DNA from: Prorocentrum cordatum
Taxonomy: Eukaryota > Sar > Dinophyceae > Prorocentrales > Prorocentraceae
DNA length: 62,303 nucleotides
Assembly: GCA_963575745.1 (NCBI GenBank)
Contig: CAUYUJ010014327.1
Location: forward strand, 102,501 to 164,803
Reading direction: 5' to 3'
Position numbers and translations under genes: made by a program. Positions 57,285-62,303 of this stretch are shown in pieces. The notes beneath the pieces were generated by a model. The model made no database searches. It was not told where the DNA came from and worked only from the letters and a program-made list of their open reading frames with translations. Position 1 is the stretch's first letter; each line of letters begins with the position of its first letter.

Positions 57285-57307
57285 GCCGTGAGCCAAAATG
57301 GCTACGG
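57285..57307 (-). other. DinoSL spliced-leader sequence (near complete)
   Basis: The minus strand reads TCCGTAGCCATTTTGGCTC then ACG; the dinoflagellate leader ends AAG, so 21 of 22 positions agree. The base run after it (GCTAAACG) is not a GT splice donor, so this is not an SL RNA gene. It is more likely a relict left by reverse transcription of a trans-spliced mRNA. This identifies the lineage. Confidence 0.85.
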
Positions 57308-58640
57308 ACTGCTGCTGGTCCTCCTCCTCGTCTTCCTCCTCCTGCTCTTCCTCTTCCTCCTCCTCCTCCTCCTCCTCCTCCTCCTCCTCACCCTTCAACT
57401 CTTGGCCCATGGGCCCTTCCAGAAGCTCTCTTGGGCCGTCCTGGGTTCCTACCGGGGGGTCCTGGGGCCGTCTTGGGGCTTTCTTCGGGCGTTGTTGTGG
57501 AGCCATCTGGCGGCCCTGTGCTTTGGAGAGCTTTCAGAGCCATCCGAAACAAATATTGACCAACATGTCTTAGGCGATGTTGACTCTCCGGCGCCTCGTT
57601 CGGGGGTTTGGAAGCTCCATCAATCATTGCATCTTGTGGCCCTGGGGGCCGTCCTGTAATCATCTTGATATGTCTTGGGCCACCGTCGCCGGTCTTGGCG
57701 GCCAGTGGGCGTCCTCTTGACCCAGCCCGGAAAGGCCGAACGAAACACCCGAAGGTCCCAAGGCGAGTCCCCGACGACTCGAGAAGTGCGCCGCCCCCGG
57801 GCCTGAGGGCATGGTCGCCAGTGCACGATGGCACATGGGTGGGCGAGAAGCACACGAGACGGGGGGGGGGGACGACGCCGCACTCGCAAAGTCATGCATT
57901 ACAGTCGACCCGTAGCATAGAAGGGTGCACGATAAGGATGCAAGGACCTCGGAAGGACGTGTTGACACTTCGCGAGCGGGGCGCGGCTAACGAAAGCGGC
58001 CAAGGATGGGCCGAAGGGGCAAGGATGCAAGGGCACCCTTTGGAAGGTCGCCCATCCTTGCTATGCGGTTTGACTGCATAGCACTTGATTGCGTATCCTC
58101 CACATGGGCAAGTTTTCGAGCAACGCGACGATGAGGGAACAGGAGGAGGGATGCTAGAAGAGTAGGGCGGAAAAGAGAGAGAGAGGACAGAGTAGGGAGG
58201 ACGGGAGGCAAAAGCAGCGCAGCGGCGGACGTTTCGCAGAAGCCCCGCGCGCCAAAAGGTCGTGGCGGAGGCACATGGTGCCAGCCCAGACGTGAGGTTT
58301 CGATGTTCTGGGCATCTCGGCCCCAAAACCATCCGAGACGGCCCAAGATGCCTCCGAATTGCCCCGAGGCGGCCCCCCAACCGCCGAAGAATGCAGAAGA
58401 ACCCCCCAAGCCGGTCCGTAAGAGATGCCCAACTGATATTTCAAGCTGCCCACCCCAACATGGCCCCCGAGACCAGCAGCAAGACTCCGAAAGGCGCCCC
58501 AGCAGCCTTCAGAACCTTCTTAGACACCCCCAGCAGTTCGAGAGGGGCCTCCGAGGCCTCCAGAGGCCTCCCGAGATACACGAGGATGCCTCTTGTCCGC
58601 GGCTCTGGCGCGGTGCTGGAATAGACAGAATGCCACTGGA
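57308..58640. other. No gene; (CCT)n tract and satellite-like CCCAAGA words
   Basis: (CCT)n at 57,323-57,390. 57,400-57,500 and 58,320-58,580 are rich in GGGCCGTC/GGCCCAAGA words resembling the 447-bp satellite at 26.9-29.6 kb, inverted in the first stretch. No credible coding. Confidence 0.5.
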
Positions 58641-60784
58641 GTCCATTGCTGAAATGCATAACGATAGTGCGGCTTCATCAACGCATTCGCAACAAAGGTC
58701 GTGCGTTGACCTAAAAGTGCTCAGGGCTGATACATTGCGAACAACACCCCTGCCCCGAGCGCTTGCCTGCCAGATCCCCCTTCCTTCCACGCTCTGGCCA
58801 TCAAACTGGCCCGCCGTGATCGCCGACTCGAGCCAAGCGAACTGACCCGACCAGCCAAACCGAACTCTCCGATCTGGACAGCGACGGAGCCGACACGCTG
58901 TAACAGAACCAACCAACCCACCGCCGAACCGACCCGAATCCGATGTTTTTGATTCTTGGACGCAACGCGGTTCAGTCCCCCGTCCTACACCTGCTGTTGC
59001 TGCAAAATCCGAAACGTCAAGCGCGAAGGCCCTGGTGGTCCAACCGTCCCCCAACCGAATGTTTGCTACAAGTTGACCTGTTCGGATACCCGCGCCCCGT
59101 CCCCCAGAATCTCAAACGTCATGTTTCGTCGCGTTCGGTGATCGGCCATGCCGTGGGAATCCACGCGCGAACGTGAGTATACCAGTGCATGTCTGTGTGG
59201 ATATGCGAACATCAGCCTGCCGGTGCGATGACATGACGACAAGCGCAAGGTCTCATAACGGGCGCCCCAGCTGGTATATTCCAGAAACTTTGTGCGATCA
59301 GACACGTCGTCACCCCAACGAGCCCGAATGCGACGTTTGTTGCCCCGCCGTGGCCATGACGTTTTGACGGCCAGCGCGTTCACGCTCCCAGCCGGAAGTC
59401 CAAATCACAAAAAGGCCCGACCAGTGTGGGCACGACTGGGACCGCGATGCCCCGTGCCCGCGCACGTCCCAAAAAGGGCGTTCCACCCGCAGGGTCGCAC
59501 CAATGTCGGCGCGACAAAGCCTTTGATACACCGACACCCCGTGGCGATTCCGCCCGGGGGGCCTAAACACGTTGCTAAATATCCGACGTGGTCATACACC
59601 CTGATGGGAGCTGCTTAAGCCTCTCAGTCGAACACAACTGACACAAACATACCTGTAAACATGGGCGGGTGCGGGTACCGGTGGCTGAACGATAACGAAT
59701 CAACGAATCAACGAACCATGATACGAGTGACCCGATGCGCGTGGGTCCAAATATGAACGCATCTGGTTCTGGAAACAGAAGCATGGACGCATTCGAATGT
59801 ACACGGTTTCGAGCGGCAATGTGTGCAAAGGGCACGGGCATTCCTGAATTCAAGCCGTAAGATGAATAATCTGTCATGGGGAATCTTGATCATGTAACGT
59901 GCTGGTGGGCTGATTTGCGCATGAAAGGGTTTATTCGCAAGCGGTCACCATCGACTGAAATCGCACACACATGCATCTGCTTATTGGGTACGTGGGCGTG
60001 GGCACGAATCACTGAGTACTGATGCGAACGAACATGTTCGCGAGCGAATGCGCACGCGCGCTACTGAGTGTGGGGGGCCGTGGGCATGAGAAACCAAGTA
60101 AGATTGGACATACATATGGGTGGGTCATGAGTAAGTTCGTACTAATACCCCAACCGCGAACAAGTATGAATCAGATGCGTATCGAAGATCATACTGGAAG
60201 ATTGGAGTGTGTAACTCCGGGGTCCATGCGGAGGCGTCACACTAATAACAAGAACCTCAAGGAATCCCCATATGTGCATCTTTTTGTCGCGGCGGTGCCG
60301 GTGTGGTTGAAGACGGCCTTGGCCTTGCGGCGCCTGGCCGGCAAGTGCACAAACAGGCAATGTAAGGAGAGATGGCAAGACATCCCTTGTCTTCTTCTTT
60401 TCGGTCTCTTTCCCCCTGTACCGCAACCGCGTTCGTTTCCTGCCCGTCCCACTCCACCGGCCAAATCCTCCCTCTTTCCCTCCTCCCACTATTCTCGGAC
60501 GGCCAATCGTTACCCTCCTCCTTCCCTTCAGACCCTCCTTCTCCTCATTGCGGCCCTCGCCCTCAATCTCATTGTCGCGGTACTGAGGGTACTGTACCAT
60601 AGGGTGCCAACAATGACGACAAATACTGAGGCCATGTCCCTCAGGACCTTTCTAATCGTGGTGATGCTCACCATCTCGCGTATGGGTTCCCATGGGGCAT
60701 GAAACCGTTTCCAAAAGCCTGACAGTAGCGCCGCGAGCGCTCGATCTAAGTGGGGCAAGAGTGAACAGGCAACCTTACCCCAGA
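58641..60784. other. No recognised gene
   Basis: Lower GC than the left half; overlapping short open frames on both strands, none with a recognisable domain. A short C/T-rich run lies at 60,395-60,545. Confidence 0.4.
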
Positions 60785-60842
60785 AACAATACGACTACTA
60801 CTGCTACTGCAACTGCTACTGCTACCGCTGCTGCTGCTACTG

Positions 60843-60884
<42 letters not shown>

Positions 60885-60941
60885 CTACTCCTACTCCTAC
60901 TCCTACTACTACTGCTACAACTACTACTACTACTACTACTA

Positions 60942-60972
<31 letters not shown>

Positions 60973-61105
60973 GACAACTGTTAATACTACTACCACGACG
61001 ACTACTACGACTACAGCTACTGTTACTACTACTACGATACTACGGCTACGATGACTACTGTTAACTTGATACTACTAGATCTACGACTACAACTGCAACA
61101 ACGAG

Positions 61106-61137
<32 letters not shown>

Positions 61138-61389
61138 CTACGACGACGACAACTACTACTACTACTACTACTGTTACTACAAGTGCTACGTCTACTATAA
61201 CTACTACTACGACTACTGCTACTACTATTACTACTACTACTACCACTACTATTACTACTGCTGCCGCCACTACTACTACTAGGACTATCACTACGACGAC
61301 GAAGACGACGATGACGACTACAACGGCTACTACTGCTACTACTACTACTACTACTACTAACTGTGATGCTAGTAGTAGTAGTAGTACTA

Positions 61390-61435
<46 letters not shown>

Positions 61436-61653
61436 TAGTAGTAGTAGTAGTACTACCACTAGTACTACCACTACTACTCCTACTACTTCTACTCCTACAA
61501 CTACCTACTACTACTACTACTACTACTACTACTGCTACTACTACTACTACTGCTACTACTACTACTACTTCTGTTCCTGCTACGACTACTACTACTACGA
61601 CTACAAAGTAAACTACTACTACCGCTGCTGCTACCACTTTTACCACTACTACG

Positions 61654-61690
<37 letters not shown>

Positions 61691-62126
61691 TTACTACTAC
61701 TACTACTACCATTACTACTACTACTGCTACTACTACTACTACTACTACTACTCTTACTCCTACTACTACTACTACTACTACTGTTACTACGACTACCACT
61801 ACTACTACTAATACTCCTTCTTCTTCTTCTACTACTACTTCTACGACTACTACTACTACTACTACGACTACTACTACTACTACTACTGCTACTACTAATA
61901 CTACTAATACCACCTCTACTACCACTACTACTACTACTACGACCACCACTACTACTGCTACTACTGCTACTACTACTATTATTACGACTACTATCATTAC
62001 GACTAGTACTACTACGACTACGACTACTACTACGAGGACTACAACTGTTACTACTAATACTACTGCTACGACTACTACAATTACTTATTCTACCACTGCT
62101 ACGACGACTACTACAATTACTCTGCA

Positions 62127-62161
<35 letters not shown>

Positions 62162-62162
62162 G

Positions 62163-62214
<52 letters not shown>

Positions 62215-62223
62215 ACTACTACG

Positions 62224-62261
<38 letters not shown>

Positions 62262-62303
62262 GACTACGACTACGACTACTACTACTACTACTACTACTAC
62301 TAC
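60785..62303 (+). repeat. Giant (TAC/ACT)n tract running off the window
   Basis: At least 1.5 kb of TAC triplets with interspersed GAC, TGC, TCC and TTC triplets, and short AGT runs near 61,365 and 61,440 that can pair with the rest. Frames through it give poly-V, poly-T, poly-Y or poly-S. The tract is still perfect at the last base, so its true length is unknown. Confidence 0.95.

Noticed and set aside
57285-57307. A spliced-leader RNA gene
   Set aside because: No GT donor follows the leader and no Sm-type or structured downstream sequence is visible.

Overview
Organism. This looks like nuclear DNA of a dinoflagellate. The best evidence is a near-complete dinoflagellate spliced-leader (DinoSL) sequence at 57,285-57,307 (minus strand, 21 of 22 positions by eye) and a more decayed one at 21,108-21,130, just upstream of an ORF. 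GC-rich sequence, very long trinucleotide tracts, a LINE-type RNase H ORF and one-directional genes with no clear introns agree with this. The genus cannot be told from the window.

Layout. 1-20 kb and 30-36 kb hold almost no credible genes. They are a patchwork of short dispersed elements with inverted ends (MITE-like), which I sorted by eye into about fifteen families (F1-F15), plus microsatellites. 20,291-21,067 (minus) is one plausible small gene behind a relict spliced leader. 21.7-26.8 kb appears lower in GC and carries two head-to-head arrays of a 26-bp unit. 26,883-29,552 is a six-copy satellite of about 447 bp. 36,927-39,857 (minus) is the C-terminal part of a LINE-type retrotransposon protein with an intact RNase H tetrad but no reverse transcriptase. 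56.6-62.3 kb is non-coding and ends in a (TAC)n tract that runs off the window.

The main discovery is 40,354-56,639: a 16.3-kb DNA transposon. It has terminal inverted repeats (outermost 30 bp 28/30 identical, counting the flanking TA), sub-terminal hairpins, a flanking TA at each end, and six genes all on the minus strand. One gene is a 1,371-aa protein with a DD35D (pogo/Tc1-like, DDE_1 type) transposase domain behind an OTU-like DGNC motif. Another is an endonuclease/exonuclease/phosphatase (EEP) protein with its GDFN motif. A third resembles a catalytically dead EEP relative, and three have no function I can recognise.

A 12-bp sequence, CCGCNACTGCGG, occurs about 70 times inside this element (about one per 220 bp), in genes and between them. 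I saw no copy elsewhere in the window, and every copy points the same way. On the coding strand it reads CCGCAGTNGCGG, which as RNA is a 4-bp GC stem closed by an AGUN tetraloop; the only freely varying base is the last loop base. Being 12 nt it keeps the reading frame, and it is translated as PQLR, AVA or RSCG depending on phase, even between the catalytic aspartates of the transposase. How the genes cooperate is inference: the transposase and terminal repeats would move the unit, the EEP protein could process DNA or RNA, and the 12-mer looks like a self-tag or RNA processing signal.
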